DNA from: Clostridium_AM sp900759715
GTDB taxonomy: Bacteria; Bacillota; Clostridia; Clostridiales; Clostridiaceae
Direction: 5' to 3'
Assembly (NCBI GenBank): GCA_900759715.1
Contig: CAAEXF010000058.1
Span: 62,001-126,000, forward strand
Length of the DNA stretch: 64,000 nt
Shown: in pieces, positions 43,219 to 51,986 of the stretch
Numbering within the stretch: position 1 is the first letter of the stretch
Layout: each line of letters begins with the position of its first letter
Notes under the pieces: model-generated
What the model saw: only the letters and a program-made list of their open reading frames with translations
Told to the model about the DNA's origin: nothing
Database searches by the model: none
Position numbers and translations under genes: made by a program

Positions 43219-44478
43219 CTAGTAATTATTTAAAACCCCATTAATTTTCTCATTTATTTTATCAACATCAATAGAATTTATAGCTTTATCCTTTAATCCA
43301 TATTTCTGTTTTAATTTTAATATTCTATATACACTCTCGTCAATTCTCTCTTTTGTAATAACCCCATTTTCTACTGCCTTCTTTAAGGCACTTATAATCA
43401 TGACTTCATTCTCATGGTTATGGGACACCAAAATTATATCGCTTCCTGCCTCCACAGACTTCACCGATGCTTCTCCTATATTATAATTTTTAACTATAGC
43501 ACCCATTGCCATATCATCTGTAATTACTACACCATTAAAGTTTAACTGCTTCCTTAATATATCGGTAATTACGGCTTTTGAAAATGAAGCAGGATTTGTA
43601 GAATCTATTTTAGATAATAAAATATGTGCTACCATCACTGCATCCGCTTTATTTTTTATAGCCTCGTCAAATGGAATAAACTCAAAGTTCCTAAGTCTGT
43701 TTAAATCATGGGGCACCGTAGGCAACTCCATATGAGAATCTACTGATGTGTCTCCATGTCCTGGAAAATGTTTTACCACTGATATAACATTTCCTGATTG
43801 AAGACCTTTCATTGTTTCGACCCCTAGCTTACTTACAGTCTTCGATGTGGAGGCAAATGATCTATCTCCTATTACTGAGTTGTTAGGATTACTACTTATA
43901 TCTAGTACTGGCGCAAAATTCATATTAAAGCCAAAGGATTTAAGTTCTTCTGCCATCACATTTCCTATATTATAGGATAGGTTACTATTATTAATCTGAC
44001 CAATTTCTCTATTTGTTGGATACCTCTTTAACTCTCGCGGCATCCTATCTACCCTTCCACCTTCTTCATCAACAGATACAAATATAGGTATTTTATTTTT
44101 CAAATTAGCTGCTTTAAGAGCATTTACAAGATTCAACAATTGATTTGTACTTTGAACATTTTGTCCCAGTATAATAAATCCACCAACTTTATATTCCTCA
44201 ATCATTTTTCTTGAATTGTTGTCTAAAGTATATCCATCTACTCCAACCATCAGCATCTGACCAATTTTTTCATCCAAAGTCATTTCTTTAATTTGTTCTT
44301 TTAATGGGTCTGCTTCTTTATTTGTATCTTTAGATTGTTCTTTTTGTTTTGGGAGTATTCTATTTAAAATAGTATTCCTATTGCCATTTTGAATTATTGT
44401 ATAATTCATTAACATATATACGGATAAGAATGACACAGCAAATAATAGAACCATATAGAATATAAACTTTTTATACAT
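43219..44478 (-). CDS. nagZ: Beta-N-acetylhexosaminidase, GH3 (NagZ-like)
   Basis: 419 residues from ATG 44478, placed by GGGGGAAAG; the frame to 44541 is a doubtful extension. One N-terminal hydrophobic helix anchors the enzyme outside the membrane. GH3 catalytic domain: MTLDEKIGQMLMVG, VDEEGGRVDRMPRE, NFAPVLDIS, and the NagZ signature KHFPGHGDTSVDSHMELP with the His/Asp acid-base pair, then GVVITDDMAMGA with the nucleophile Asp. It cleaves N-acetylglucosamine from peptidoglycan fragments in muropeptide recycling. No GH3 C-terminal domain is present, as is usual for NagZ. Confidence 0.93.
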   Translation of the reverse strand: MYKKFIFYMVLLFAVSFLSVYMLMNYTIIQNGNRNTILNRILPKQKEQSKDTNKEADPLKEQIKEMTLDEKIGQMLMVGVDGYTLDNNSRKMIEEYKVGGFIILGQNVQSTNQLLNLVNALKAANLKNKIPIFVSVDEEGGRVDRMPRELKRYPTNREIGQINNSNLSYNIGNVMAEELKSFGFNMNFAPVLDISSNPNNSVIGDRSFASTSKTVSKLGVETMKGLQSGNVISVVKHFPGHGDTSVDSHMELPTVPHDLNRLRNFEFIPFDEAIKNKADAVMVAHILLSKIDSTNPASFSKAVITDILRKQLNFNGVVITDDMAMGAIVKNYNIGEASVKSVEAGSDIILVSHNHENEVMIISALKKAVENGVITKERIDESVYRILKLKQKYGLKDKAINSIDVDKINEKINGVLNNY

Positions 44479-44656
44479 TTGCTTTCCCCCAATGCTGGAT
44501 TCATAGTGCAATAATTTTTTGAAGCATTGATTCATAAACATATTTTATTACCATGTTTTTCCAAAGTCAATAGTTATAATACTCTTTTACTAGAAATAAA
44601 AGCAGTATTTAAATATTCTACATGAAATTCCTAAAACCTTTTTATATTTTTTCTTC

Positions 44657-45295
44657 TTAATGGTGTTTTTCTAGTTTATCTATGTACCTATCATGAATTC
44701 TATAAAAACTAGATACAGAAATTATAGAACCTATTAGCCCCCAAAACATATCCCACTGAGTATCCCATATATCCCCTTGAAATCCTAAAAAATCATTAGC
44801 TTTTTCTCCTGCTATCATAGCTATTCCCCATTCTATCAATTCATAAAAAGCACTTAATGATAAACAAATACAAACAACTAAAAGAGATAATATTATGCCT
44901 TTCTTAAGCTTCAACTTTCGTACTAGTAGTTCTCTTGTAATAAATGCAGCTATAAAACCTTGAATAAAGTGCACAAGCCTATCATAATGATTTCTGTTTA
45001 ATCCATATGCTTTCTTTATCCAGTTAAATAATGGCACCTCACCATAAGTATAATGAGCTCCAATCAGTATTAAGATTATTTGAATTAAAATAAGTGCATA
45101 GACAAAAGTTGTAAATTGGAACTTTTTATAAGTAAATATTAATATTAAAATTCCTATAAATATTGGGAACGCCTCTAAAATCCATGTAAGATAGCTTTTA
45201 GGTTTAATAACAGATAAAATTAGCGCTGCAAAAAATAGCATTAATAAGATAACGTGTGCTCTATTCAATTTATTATTTTCTTCATATCTATTCAT
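44657..45295 (-). CDS. DUF2238 (YjdF-type) membrane protein
   Basis: 212 residues from ATG 45295, set by GGAGTG; an ATG 15 bases earlier lies upstream of that site. About six membrane segments. Family features: GAHYTYGEVPLFNWIK, NHYDRLVHFIQGF, SAFYELIEWG and GFQGDIWDTQWDMFWGLIG, all typical of DUF2238. Function unknown. It is a single gene. Confidence 0.88.
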   Translation of the reverse strand: MNRYEENNKLNRAHVILLMLFFAALILSVIKPKSYLTWILEAFPIFIGILILIFTYKKFQFTTFVYALILIQIILILIGAHYTYGEVPLFNWIKKAYGLNRNHYDRLVHFIQGFIAAFITRELLVRKLKLKKGIILSLLVVCICLSLSAFYELIEWGIAMIAGEKANDFLGFQGDIWDTQWDMFWGLIGSIISVSSFYRIHDRYIDKLEKHH

Positions 45296-45422
45296 GATTT
45301 TACACTCCATATCTACATTATTCTATATAGCTTCTCACATTAAGTCCTTATAATAGATAGTGTAAACAACTCCTAAAAATATATGTGAAATGTAGCTTAG
45401 GACAACCATTAAATCTAAACTT

Positions 45423-45461
45423 AATAAGCAGTTAAGTATTCTGTATACTTAACTGCTTATT
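45423..45461. terminator. 17-bp perfect hairpin in a divergent intergenic region
   Basis: AATAAGCAGTTAAGTAT and its complement flank TCTGT. It looks like a strong terminator but lies between divergent genes, 128 bp upstream of DUF2238 and 180 bp upstream of DUF3298. It could end a short unannotated RNA. Confidence 0.6.
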
Positions 45462-45533
45462 ATTATTCTACAACCGTAACTTTTTAAAAATACTAACATA
45501 CTCTAATAAGTGTAGGGAAACTAACTAGAACGC

Positions 45534-45598
45534 TAACTTATAGGTCGGGATATATTTACGTAACAAAGAACTGTAAATATATCCGGTCCTGTAAGTTA
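45534..45598 (+). ncRNA. 65-base structured leader candidate
   Basis: TAACTTA/TAAGTTA, AGG/CCT and a perfect 12-bp GGATATATTTAC/GTAAATATATCC make one long stem with small internal loops and a 13-base apical loop. It lies 45 bases upstream of the DUF3298 start codon. I do not recognise a known riboswitch. Apart from this and the hairpin at 45423, the 350-bp gene-free stretch shows nothing. Confidence 0.4.
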
Positions 45599-45643
45599 AC
45601 TTTCAACCTGGTACACCTATAGAGTATAGAGGAGGTATATATT

Positions 45644-46375
45644 ATGCTATGCCCTTTTAAATCACATTATACATTTTGTCCATTTCAAGAGTATAGTTCT
45701 TACTATGTAAAAAATCGTAATGTATCTAATAGAAATGCTCTAACAGTAAGTACTAAAAATATATCCAGTGAAACCAGCCAAATACACGAGTCACTGCAGA
45801 TACCTGAATTTCAAGGACAAATTAATCCTAGAGTTCTTCAGCATATAAATGATAATATAAAAAGCGATATATTAGAATTTAAAAGCCAGATGGAAACTGC
45901 CGCAAATGAATATAGCAAAAATTTGATAAAGCAAGGCAAACCTTTTACCCCTTTTGAGATTTCAAATACTTATTTAGTAACTTATAATAAAAATAATATT
46001 TTAAGTATATCAATAATTTATCAACAGTATATTGGCGGAAGGAATAGTTATATAAGAACAACTTATAACTATGATCTTAGCTCTGGTGAATCCATGCCAC
46101 TTAGAAGTCTATTTAAACAAGGTGTAGATTACAGAGGTACACTAAATAAACTAATTACTGAAAAGATTAATGAAAATAAACAACTATATCCTTCAATCTC
46201 TAGCAAACAGTTTAAGGGGATTGCAGAAGATCAGCCATATTATTTAGATAATAATAATTTGGTTATATTTTTTAGATTTAATGAAATCGCTCCAGCAGCA
46301 TCGGAAATACCAGTAATACGAATTCCTCTTTCTGAATTAAGCAATATATTGAAACCACAACTTTTGAGGGAGTAG
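45644..46375 (+). CDS. DUF4163/DUF3298-domain protein
   Basis: 243 residues. The middle and C-terminal parts match the RsiV-like DUF4163/DUF3298 pair: LQIPEFQGQINPRVLQHIND, ISIIYQQYIGGRNSYIR, YNYDLSSGESMPLRSLF and LDNNNLVIFFRFNEIAPAASE. The N-terminus (MLCPFKSHYTFCPFQ) has no hydrophobic signal, so unlike RsiV it is probably not exported or anchored unless by the cysteines. GGAGGT precedes the ATG. A long leader hairpin precedes the gene. Function unknown. Confidence 0.82.
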   Translation: MLCPFKSHYTFCPFQEYSSYYVKNRNVSNRNALTVSTKNISSETSQIHESLQIPEFQGQINPRVLQHINDNIKSDILEFKSQMETAANEYSKNLIKQGKPFTPFEISNTYLVTYNKNNILSISIIYQQYIGGRNSYIRTTYNYDLSSGESMPLRSLFKQGVDYRGTLNKLITEKINENKQLYPSISSKQFKGIAEDQPYYLDNNNLVIFFRFNEIAPAASEIPVIRIPLSELSNILKPQLLRE

Positions 46376-46406
46376 AAAGCTCCCTCTCCTTTAAAAATTT
46401 TTCAAT

Positions 46407-47042
46407 TTATTCTTTTAACTTATGTCCGCTTATACCTGCTTTAAAATTTCTTAAAAATAATTTATATAAATCTTTAACTGCCAAAGAATTTTCAGTTTCT
46501 CCATTTAATCTAAGCACTTCTATAGCGGTTTCTACTGTACATAAATTTCCTTCAGCATTTCCTTTTCTTATATCAAATTCAGATCTATAATTTAATTCTA
46601 ATGATATTATAGGCAGTTCTTTTAAATAGTCACTTTTTCTAAATATTTTTCTAGCCTCTTTCCATGTTCCATCTATAATAATAAAAGCAGGAATTTTATC
46701 AGTATCAAGATATTTTATTTTTCTTTTCTTTGATTCTTCATCTTCTGCTGGAAATAATAAAAAAGTTGAATATCTATCATCCTTTATGTATTCAATCAAT
46801 TTTTCTGGCTTTTTTGTCCTCTCCCAAAGGAAAATTTCAGTGGAATCTGAATTAATTAACTTCAATAATCTTGCGGTATTCGATGGCCTATAAAATTCTC
46901 TTTCTGTTGATAAAATTAAAATTTTTGATTGAGACTTTATCTTATTTACTTTATTGCATATACAATTTATTGTTGGAAGGCCACACTTATCACAGCTGTC
47001 ATACAATTTCGTTACTCTCTTTACTTCATATTCTGACTTCAA
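46407..47042 (-). CDS. DTW-domain tRNA acp3U transferase (TapT-like)
   Basis: 211 residues from TTG 47042 behind AGGAGG. An N-terminal zinc-ribbon (CDKCGLPTINCIC) precedes ILSTEREFYRPSNTARLL, LLFPAEDEE, and IDGTWKEARKIF, the DxTW signature, then LCTVETAIEVLRL. DTW proteins transfer the aminocarboxypropyl group of SAM to uridine in tRNA. Length is normal. The neighbours do not help. Confidence 0.9.
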   Translation of the reverse strand: MKSEYEVKRVTKLYDSCDKCGLPTINCICNKVNKIKSQSKILILSTEREFYRPSNTARLLKLINSDSTEIFLWERTKKPEKLIEYIKDDRYSTFLLFPAEDEESKKRKIKYLDTDKIPAFIIIDGTWKEARKIFRKSDYLKELPIISLELNYRSEFDIRKGNAEGNLCTVETAIEVLRLNGETENSLAVKDLYKLFLRNFKAGISGHKLKE

Positions 47043-47289
47043 TTATAGTTCCTCCTGAAAACATAAATAACTTATAACCTACATGTTACCATTAAGAAAT
47101 TTAAAAATATAGCCTTTATATTAAAAACAAATGTATATTTGAAATTATTTGAGTATAATTATGAAAACATCATACTAGTGAAAGAATTAAATTTAAGTTT
47201 CTAGCAGATAATAGGGAGATAAATAGCATTTATGCTTTGTAAATTGCATATATCTTACGAACAAAATACATCTTTGGAGGTGACATTCC

Positions 47290-47970
47290 TTGTTTGAACC
47301 TCTGCAAATAATTTTGAGAGTATTTTTAGCTCTAATAATGCTTTTAGGCTCTACAAGATTTTTAAATAAAAGAACTTTATCTAAACTAACATATTTTGAT
47401 TATGTTGCCGCTGTTACTCTTGGAACAGTAGCAGGTAACCTAGCCTTTAACTTAAAGGTACATATTTTAAACTTTATTCTTTGTATGGTACTTATACCAT
47501 TAATAGTAATGGCGATATCTTATTTATCTTTTAAATACAAGTGTATCCGTAAAATTTTTGCTGGTGAATCAACGATTTTAATTAAAAATGGAAAGATTTT
47601 AGAAAATAACTTAACTAGTTTGAATTTCTCTTATGAATATTTAAGTCAACAATTGAGACAAGAAAAGATCTTTGACATAAATCAGGTTGAATTAGCTATC
47701 CTTGAACCTAGTGGTAAGCTAAGTGTTCAATTAAAATCACAAAACCGCCCACTGACGCCTCAAGACCTTAGTATACCAACTAAATACGAAGGACTAGCAA
47801 TCGAACTAGTTTTAGATGGTAAAATTATAGAAAAAAATCTAATGCACCTTAATAAAAGTGAGAATTGGCTCTATAGCGAACTAAATAAAAGAGGAATTAA
47901 AAATATAAATAAAGTGGCTTTTGCTGCACTATCTACCAATGGCAACATATATTATGAAAATATTTCATAG
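47290..47970 (+). CDS. DUF421/YetF-family membrane protein
   Basis: 226 residues from TTG 47290 behind GGAGGTGA. Three N-terminal membrane segments (about 5-85) with GSTRFLNKRTLSKLTYFDYV and VTLGTVAGNLAF, then a soluble domain with ESTILIKNGKILENNL, ELAILEPSGKLSV and IELVLDGKII. These are the DUF421/YetF features. Members such as 2Duf affect spore permeability in Bacillus, and this is a spore former, so a spore membrane role is possible. A 50-residue gene follows closely. Confidence 0.88.
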   Translation: MFEPLQIILRVFLALIMLLGSTRFLNKRTLSKLTYFDYVAAVTLGTVAGNLAFNLKVHILNFILCMVLIPLIVMAISYLSFKYKCIRKIFAGESTILIKNGKILENNLTSLNFSYEYLSQQLRQEKIFDINQVELAILEPSGKLSVQLKSQNRPLTPQDLSIPTKYEGLAIELVLDGKIIEKNLMHLNKSENWLYSELNKRGIKNINKVAFAALSTNGNIYYENIS

Positions 47971-48026
47971 AATTAATTGCTTCATTTGGCCAAAAATATA
48001 GTTACAGCCGAAAGGAGGGTTTTATA

Positions 48027-48179
48027 ATGGACAAAAAACTTAAAACTGACACTGATAATCAATGGGCTTCATTACCTGAAAAATCTCTTGAAGAGTCAAA
48101 CTCTACAAATAAAAAAGATAAAACTGCTACCGATAACCAATGGACTTCAACTGCTAAAAATACCATTGATGAGAAATAA
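48027..48179 (+). CDS. 50-residue hydrophilic protein with internal repeat
   Basis: A small gene, ATG 48027 to TAA 48179, behind GAAAGGAGGG. The product MDKKLKTDTDNQWASLPEK... repeats a segment: TDTDNQWASLPEKS and TATDNQWTSTAKNT. It has no cysteine or membrane segment and is rich in Lys, Asp, Ser and Thr. It follows the DUF421 gene by 56 bp and ends at a terminator, so both are probably one transcript. Composition resembles small spore-associated proteins. Not recognised. Confidence 0.6.
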   Translation: MDKKLKTDTDNQWASLPEKSLEESNSTNKKDKTATDNQWTSTAKNTIDEK

Positions 48180-48212
48180 CACTACTTATATAAAAAGCTT
48201 ACATAAAGAGGA

Positions 48213-48251
48213 TAAAAGCGTTGGTGTATTTTATACATCAACGCTTATTAT
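48213..48251 (+). terminator. Terminator after DUF421 operon
   Basis: AAGCGTTG and CAACGCTT enclose an inner stem, followed by TATTATTTTTA. Confidence 0.88.
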
Positions 48252-48364
48252 TTTTATATTATAGTGTAGCTAATAAGATTATAATACATATTATACTATT
48301 AATAAAACTCCTTTAATAATAACCTATTACATTGCAATATATTAGTTTAGGTAGTGGTATTTTT

Positions 48365-48916
48365 ATGAAAAGAGGAGTGTCTTTATTTGAATCAATGTTT
48401 TGCTTTATTTTGTATGGAACATTGACATCAATAATTTTGCTTAACTTAGTAAGTGAAGAGGCTTTTGTTGCATGGTTAATCTTAACTGCTATAGCTGTGA
48501 CAAGTATCTACGTTTACATTATTGCCTTTAGCTGGAGAGGCTTACCAAAGGGTTGTATGTATAATCCAACTGGTTTTGTTGAAATACATGTAGAAAATTC
48601 ATGTGCTGGCAATCGCAATAAATTTATGAAATTATGTTTAGATGCTCTGCTTTATGGAGTTACTAATAAAAAAAATATCATGATTGATACTTGGTTAATA
48701 AGAGAAAATCACATTAAGGAACTATTTGGTTGTGCCGCTGAAATATATAAACCCTCAATTATTCAAAGCTTTATAAATTGTATATTTAAATTTATATATA
48801 AGAATAAATTTAACAGAAAATCCTTTCGCTGTATTATATATATGAATAGACTGACTCCAGAACAAAGTTCTAATATATTAAATCATCTTATTAAGCTCCA
48901 AACTAAAATGAAATAA
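48365..48916 (+). CDS. Hypothetical membrane protein
   Basis: 183 residues from ATG 48365, with AGGTAGTGG upstream; a TTG at 48332 would add 11 residues. Two membrane segments in the first 60 residues (MFCFILYGTLTSIILL and AWLILTAIAVTSIYVYII), then a basic cytoplasmic part with VEIHVENSCAGNRNKF and INCIFKFIYKNKFNRK. I do not recognise the family. A terminator follows. Possibly a small membrane-associated protein without partners nearby. Confidence 0.6.
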   Translation: MKRGVSLFESMFCFILYGTLTSIILLNLVSEEAFVAWLILTAIAVTSIYVYIIAFSWRGLPKGCMYNPTGFVEIHVENSCAGNRNKFMKLCLDALLYGVTNKKNIMIDTWLIRENHIKELFGCAAEIYKPSIIQSFINCIFKFIYKNKFNRKSFRCIIYMNRLTPEQSSNILNHLIKLQTKMK

Positions 48917-48919
48917 ACC

Positions 48920-48957
48920 ATATTGAAAAGGCTGGCTTACCAGCCTTTTTAATATGA
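48920..48957 (+). terminator. Terminator hairpin
   Basis: AAAAGGCTGG-ctta-CCAGCCTTTT with outer ATATT/AATAT pairing. Confidence 0.9.
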
Positions 48958-49080
48958 TATAACGTATGTCAATTGTCATAATTAGACATAAATGCCTATT
49001 TTGAAGAATATATAAATTTACAATATTACTATAATGTTATATCATTATATTGTAAATATCGTCGAATAAGGAGATTAAAC

Positions 49081-49476
49081 ATGGAAAATTGTTTAAGTAC
49101 TACGAAAACCTTTTATAAAGATATAGAAGAATATAAAGATGACATTGATAATGTTATACAAAACATGATTTATAATAAAGAAAGATTAGTATTTGCTATT
49201 GTTGCAGAAAAGTCAGGTGTAACTCGCTTTGTAATAAGACAGTACCCTGAGTTAAGAAATTATATATTGCATAAAATGGTACATTATAAAGAAATACATG
49301 TTATAAATCAAAAAATAGATAGAGCTGTTGCTGGCCTGTTAAGATCAAATAAAAGTATAACCTTTATGGCAATAGTTAATAAATGTAAATTCAATTCTGA
49401 CATTATTTATAGAAATCAGTACATAAAGCATAAAATTAAAAGTGTAATTGCTGATAATATTCAAACAAATATATAA
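49081..49476 (+). CDS. DUF6262-like protein with two HTH-like repeats
   Basis: 131 residues. Two related segments can be aligned: RLVFAIVAEKSGVTRFVIRQ followed by LRNYI, and SITFMAIVNKCKFNSDIIYR followed by IKHKI. The pattern (Phe/Ile, Ala, hydrophobic core, then a Thr/Ser-xx-hydrophobic-Tyr/Arg turn) resembles helix-turn-helix elements of the DUF6262 family, which accompanies Tn554-type transposons. No recombinase is nearby. AAGGAG precedes ATG 49081. It may bind DNA or be a remnant of a lost element. Confidence 0.6.
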   Translation: MENCLSTTKTFYKDIEEYKDDIDNVIQNMIYNKERLVFAIVAEKSGVTRFVIRQYPELRNYILHKMVHYKEIHVINQKIDRAVAGLLRSNKSITFMAIVNKCKFNSDIIYRNQYIKHKIKSVIADNIQTNI

Positions 49477-49481
49477 ACATA

Positions 49482-49535
49482 AAAAAGCTAATTCTAATTA
49501 AACTCATAAAAAAGTTTAATTAGAATTAGCTTTTT
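49482..49535. terminator. 23-bp bidirectional terminator
   Basis: AAAAAGCTAATTCTAATTAA... and its complement form a perfect 23-bp stem between convergent genes. Confidence 0.93.
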
Positions 49536-49545
49536 AAAATTGGCA

Positions 49546-50484
49546 CTATCCTAATAGTGCCATATATATTGGTATAAATATTAAGCTTGATATAGTAGTT
49601 ACTACTGTCATCACTGTTGCATATTTATGATCTGCACCGTAAGTTCTTGCAACTATTGCTGTATTGGTCATCACAGGCATAGCAGCTTGTACAACAAAAA
49701 CTTTCTTCATGAGCTCCGGTATTGGGAAGTAATAAGCCATAATAAAAACCAATATAGGTGATATAAGAAATCTTCCAAAAAGTATAGCTATCATATCTAT
49801 ATCCATTTTTATTTCGCTTATATCCACAGAGTGTATTGTTATACCAATAAATAGCATAGATAAAGGTGTCGTTAAATTTCCAAAATATTTGCAAGTATCC
49901 ATAATGAACTTTGGAATTTGAATATTTAACATTATAAGTATTATAGCTATCACAAAACCCATTAGCGGAGGGGATGCTATTCTTTTAAAGGTTTCTTTTG
50001 AAAATATACTACTTTTTTTAGACTGTCCATCCGTACTTATGCCATAAGCTCCAATTGTCCAGAAAAAGCTGGTATTAGCGATATAATAAAGCAAAACATA
50101 TGGAATGCTTTTTGATCCAAATAATGCAAGATTTACAGGAAGGCCTATAAATATAGAATTAGATACAAAAAACATGGATCTAAAAGTTCCAACTTTATGT
50201 TTATCAACCTTAATAACTTTAGATACAATTATTGCTAACAAATAGCATAATGCTATCGAAAAAAAAGGAATAACCAAACCTTTGCCTAAACTATTTAATT
50301 TGTTTCTATCAAAGTTTCCCATCAAATCAGATATCATAAGACATGGGAGGGATATATTACATACTAATTTTGAAAAGACCTTTGATGTTTTTTCATCTAA
50401 CCAACCTTTTGAGGTTAATATATATCCTACAGTAATCATAGCCACAATACTTAGAACGCTGCCTAGTGCATTTACTATAACCAT
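49546..50484 (-). CDS. AEC-family (auxin efflux carrier-like) transporter
   Basis: 312 residues from ATG 50484; an ATG at 50493 lies directly on the AAAAGGAG site. About ten membrane segments with a pseudo-symmetric layout: SLPCLMISDLMG in the first half and AAMPVMTNTAIVARTYG in the second, and GAYGIS, FIGLPVNLALFG, all typical of AEC family members. Substrate is unknown; members carry dicarboxylates such as malate, or amino acids. Single gene. Confidence 0.9.
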   Translation of the reverse strand: MVIVNALGSVLSIVAMITVGYILTSKGWLDEKTSKVFSKLVCNISLPCLMISDLMGNFDRNKLNSLGKGLVIPFFSIALCYLLAIIVSKVIKVDKHKVGTFRSMFFVSNSIFIGLPVNLALFGSKSIPYVLLYYIANTSFFWTIGAYGISTDGQSKKSSIFSKETFKRIASPPLMGFVIAIILIMLNIQIPKFIMDTCKYFGNLTTPLSMLFIGITIHSVDISEIKMDIDMIAILFGRFLISPILVFIMAYYFPIPELMKKVFVVQAAMPVMTNTAIVARTYGADHKYATVMTVVTTISSLIFIPIYMALLG

Positions 50485-50793
50485 GTTTATCATCTCCTTT
50501 TAATCCCCTTAACTATTATTACACATCTCCTAACTAAATAAAAGATTTTGTTATATAAAAAATTTTATATAATAATGAATACTTATGAATTGGTATGATT
50601 GGTATAGAACTTTTGAATTCATCGATTTTGCAAGATAAAGTCCATTTTGAACCTTATTGGCACTAAAAATGGCTTTTAATCCAATGTTTTTTAATATTTT
50701 TTGAAATAATTAACTGTATAACTTGCAATTTTCTTTATGTTCTATTATAATATATTTATAAATAAAATTTTGTATAAATACGAGGTGGGGCCA

Positions 50794-51474
50794 ATGAAAG
50801 TAATATCTGATTTCAAAGTAAAATTAAATAAAGAGAAAATTATAGAAACAGTTCAATCTTACTGCCAGACACCTCCGTACGAGGAATTAAGCAAAATGTA
50901 CGATGATTTATTCTATTACCTTATAGAATGTTCTACTCCTTTAGGAATGTATAAAATAGATAAAAAACCGAATAACTTAGATTTAAATTCTTTAAAGAAA
51001 TGCAATAATATAGTATATTGTCTCGTAACAATAGGAGATGAATCTTGCAAAAAAGTTGAAAGTCTTTTTGAAGAAGGAAAATTTTTTGAAGCAATTCTAT
51101 TAGATACCATGGCAAGTTCATACTTGTTTCATGTGAGTTCTGACTTATTTAATAAAATATGTGTAGACTCACATAAGTTAGGATTAGGACTTACAAGTAA
51201 AATTGCTCCAGGTGATGGTGAGATTGATTTAGAATATCAAAAAGAAATAGTTGAAATGTTTAAGAATGATGACCTCCACAACATTAGTATTATTAATGAT
51301 TGCATGCTATATCCTGCAAAATCAATGTCTTATGTATATGGTGCAGATACCCGAATAGCATACAATGAAAAGGATCACTGTTGTGAGTATTGTCACAATA
51401 CCTCATGTAAAATGAGAAACTTAAATTCAAAAGTAGCAAAACCACTTTTGCAAAATGCTGAAGACTGCGCATAA
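50794..51474 (+). CDS. MetH activation-domain-like protein with Cys-rich tail
   Basis: 226 residues from ATG 50794, set by AGGTGGGG; the frame extends upstream to 50737 without a site. Shared features with the cobalamin reactivation domain of MetH: FEAILLDTMASSYLFHVSSDL, GLGLTSKIAPGDGEIDLE, and LYPAKSMSYVYGA. MetH itself is about 1200 residues, so this is a stand-alone domain, as in corrinoid-dependent methyltransferase systems of acetogens. The end, DHCCEYCHNTSCKMRN, has four cysteines and may bind a cluster. Probably reductively reactivates a corrinoid protein, partner unknown. Confidence 0.82.
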   Translation: MKVISDFKVKLNKEKIIETVQSYCQTPPYEELSKMYDDLFYYLIECSTPLGMYKIDKKPNNLDLNSLKKCNNIVYCLVTIGDESCKKVESLFEEGKFFEAILLDTMASSYLFHVSSDLFNKICVDSHKLGLGLTSKIAPGDGEIDLEYQKEIVEMFKNDDLHNISIINDCMLYPAKSMSYVYGADTRIAYNEKDHCCEYCHNTSCKMRNLNSKVAKPLLQNAEDCA

Positions 51475-51499
51475 TACGCAGTCTTCTTATTATTTTTTA
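51460..51499. terminator. Bidirectional terminator overlapping two gene ends
   Basis: GAAGACTGCG and CGCAGTCTTC form a perfect 10-bp stem that spans the stop codon of the MetH-like gene and ends near the CheY stop. Confidence 0.9.
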
Positions 51500-51861
51500 T
51501 TTTTTGCTTTTAATGCCTTTTTTACTTCCTTTATTAAATCCTCTTCATCAAAAGGCTTTACTACAAATCCTCTAGCTCCTGCATCAATTGCTTCCCTTAC
51601 AATTGCCTGCTGCCCCATAGCTGAACACACAATTATGTAGGCATTGGAGTCTATTTTCATTATTTCCTTTACAGCTTCTAAACCACTCATTTCAGCCATA
51701 GTTAAATCCATTGTAACTACATCTGGCATCAAACTTTGATATTTAATTATAGCCTCCCTGCCGTTTCCTGCTTCCCCTGCGATCTCTATATTATGTTTAT
51801 TAAATATTCCTATTATTATACTTCTCATAAATTTAGAATCATCAACTATTAATACTCCCAT
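51490..51861 (-). CDS. Stand-alone CheY-like response regulator
   Basis: 123 residues, receiver domain only. VLIVDDSKFMR holds the acidic pair; PDVVTMDLTMAEMSGLE has the phospho-Asp at about 53; IVCSAMG gives the switch Ser; FVVKPFDEEDL has the conserved Lys. No output domain. AAAGGAG precedes ATG 51861. It may act on the flagellar motor or in a phosphorelay; no kinase is adjacent, though a chemoreceptor lies at the right end of the window. Confidence 0.93.
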   Translation of the reverse strand: MGVLIVDDSKFMRSIIIGIFNKHNIEIAGEAGNGREAIIKYQSLMPDVVTMDLTMAEMSGLEAVKEIMKIDSNAYIIVCSAMGQQAIVREAIDAGARGFVVKPFDEEDLIKEVKKALKAKNKK

Positions 51862-51986
51862 GTTAAGATACTTCTCCTTTATTATAGTTTCAAGTAAAAA
51901 TAACTTTAAAACTAATTATTCTTATGTTAAATTACTAATTATAGTTTTCGTGTAAAACTTTAACAAACTTTATAATTGTTTTAAAA

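Noticed and set aside
45534..45598. Known riboswitch (c-di-GMP, SAM, TPP, T-box) before the DUF3298 gene
   Set aside because: None of the core motifs of these classes is present; only a long hairpin is seen.
49625..49894. 89-residue minus-strand frame inside the AEC transporter gene
   Set aside because: Shadow frame of the transporter without its own start signal.
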